Shown here: positions 63,655 to 64,000 of the stretch, one piece after another | How the letters are laid out: the number at the start of each line of letters is the position of its first letter | Position numbering within the stretch: the stretch's first letter is position 1 | Assembly (NCBI GenBank): GCA_028278425.1 | Contig: JANQEJ010000057.1 | Location: forward strand, 1 to 64,000 | Direction: 5' to 3' | Source: Planctomycetota bacterium | GTDB lineage: Bacteria > Planctomycetota > UBA1135 > GCA-002686595 | Length of the DNA: 64,000 nt | Position numbers and translations under genes: made by a program | The notes under the pieces: generated by a model | The model's input: the letters and a program-made list of their open reading frames with translations, nothing else | Told to the model about the DNA's origin: nothing | Databases searched by the model: none

Positions 63655-64000
63655 ATGAAGCCAATTGCACTGAGCCTGGCTGGACTCGTCCTTCTGGCCC
63701 TCGGGTTTATCGTGGTGGAGCGGGGCCCTTCGTCTGGCCAACAGGCAAGCGTCGTCCCGTCGGAGACACGAGAGACTCAGACAGGTCAACTCGTATCGGA
63801 AGCGATCGGGCCTGAACTGACCGAACCGATTCGGCTCCCCGTCTCGACCGCAGGAGATCTGCAACCCTGTAGCGCGTGTGATAGCAAACAGGCCACAATC
63901 AACGCGCTCTACGCGGACATCGAGGCTCTTGAGCGACGGATTGATGTCCTGCAGCGCGATCGCGTCTTCTACCAGTCCGTGGTTGGCGAGAGCTTGGCCG
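63655..64000 (+). CDS. CxxC coiled-coil protein (MKPI family), copy A, cut by window end
   Basis: This gene is not in the ORF track because it runs off the window. From ATG 63655 it encodes MKPIALSLAGLVLLALGFIVVERGP..., a linker, and CSACDSKQATINALYADIEALERRIDVLQRDRVFYQSVVGESLA. This is collinear with copy B at 61924 (CSECESKQGTINALYEEVFALEERVDELKRDCYFYRSQLGEGLA). The signal or anchor and the CxxC coiled coil are conserved, while the linker is not. The two copies are inverted relative to each other with the 63019 gene and its remnant between. Confidence 0.75.
   Translation, partial: MKPIALSLAGLVLLALGFIVVERGPSSGQQASVVPSETRETQTGQLVSEAIGPELTEPIRLPVSTAGDLQPCSACDSKQATINALYADIEALERRIDVLQRDRVFYQSVVGESLA

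Noticed and set aside
1-64000. CRISPR array, tRNA or rRNA genes
   Set aside because: No spaced direct repeats of 23-40 bp and no cloverleaf or rRNA stretch were seen. tRNAs cannot be excluded without a covariance search.

Overview
The window is a GC-rich (clearly well above 60 percent by eye), densely coded bacterial chromosome segment. Several traits point to a planctomycete-like lineage, probably one of the poorly studied marine or wastewater groups. These are exported FG-GAP proteins that share a C-terminal module, an exosortase H / IPTL-CTERM locus, large secreted carboxypeptidase-regulatory-like proteins, and many small exported proteins of unknown function. This assignment is an inference from protein style, not a phylogeny. 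Two genes need UGA read as selenocysteine, so the organism very probably has a Sec decoding system outside this window.

Layout. 1-1.8 kb: a complete IS1182-like insertion sequence abutting the stop codon of an exported protein. 1.8-9.6 kb: an exported protein with the shared C-terminal module, an Lrp-type regulator with a clostripain-like protease, a SelL-related redox selenoprotein split by an in-frame UGA, an alpha/beta hydrolase-like protein coupled to a PEP-utilising-domain protein, and an SDR. 9.7-16.3 kb: a compact histidine operon on the minus strand (leader peptide, attenuator, hisG, hisC, hisB, hisH, hisF, hisA-hisIE fusion, hisD), mostly with stop/start overlaps. 16.5-30.8 kb: housekeeping and accessory genes, including a dihaem peroxidase, nitroreductase, MFS symporter, MBL hydrolase with P450, fasciclin protein, ArsC-like protein, serine hydrolase, AbgT transporter, VOC protein, an FG-GAP protein, and an ArsR-like/SRPBCC pair with a perfect palindromic operator. 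30.9-40.1 kb: an unrecognised 636-aa protein coupled to an HD-GYP-type protein, a DUF3500-like lipoprotein, an FG-GAP lipoprotein, an amidohydrolase and a CocE-type hydrolase. 40.1-44.4 kb: an NAD-linked formate dehydrogenase made of a Sec-containing, NuoG-like catalytic subunit and a NuoE-NuoF fusion. 44.5-48 kb: exosortase H, its companion membrane protein, an IPTL-CTERM substrate with an internal 173-aa tandem duplication, and a signal-anchored protein. 48-52.5 kb: a periplasmic-binding-protein-like membrane receptor and another FG-GAP protein with the shared module.

52.5-61.3 kb holds the best candidate for an undescribed system. On one strand, in order, lie a sigma-like/HTH protein, a TPR-like protein, a small Pro/Ser/Gly-rich exported peptide, a giant (1063 aa) envelope protein, a second related small peptide and a second related giant protein (1074 aa). 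The peptide-plus-giant unit looks duplicated, and the upstream genes are translationally coupled. 61.5-64 kb holds an inverted duplication of another small secreted two-gene unit. One copy has a decayed first gene, and the other runs off the window end.

No tRNA, rRNA or CRISPR array was recognised. All starts are judged by eye from frame, overlap and Shine-Dalgarno sequence.
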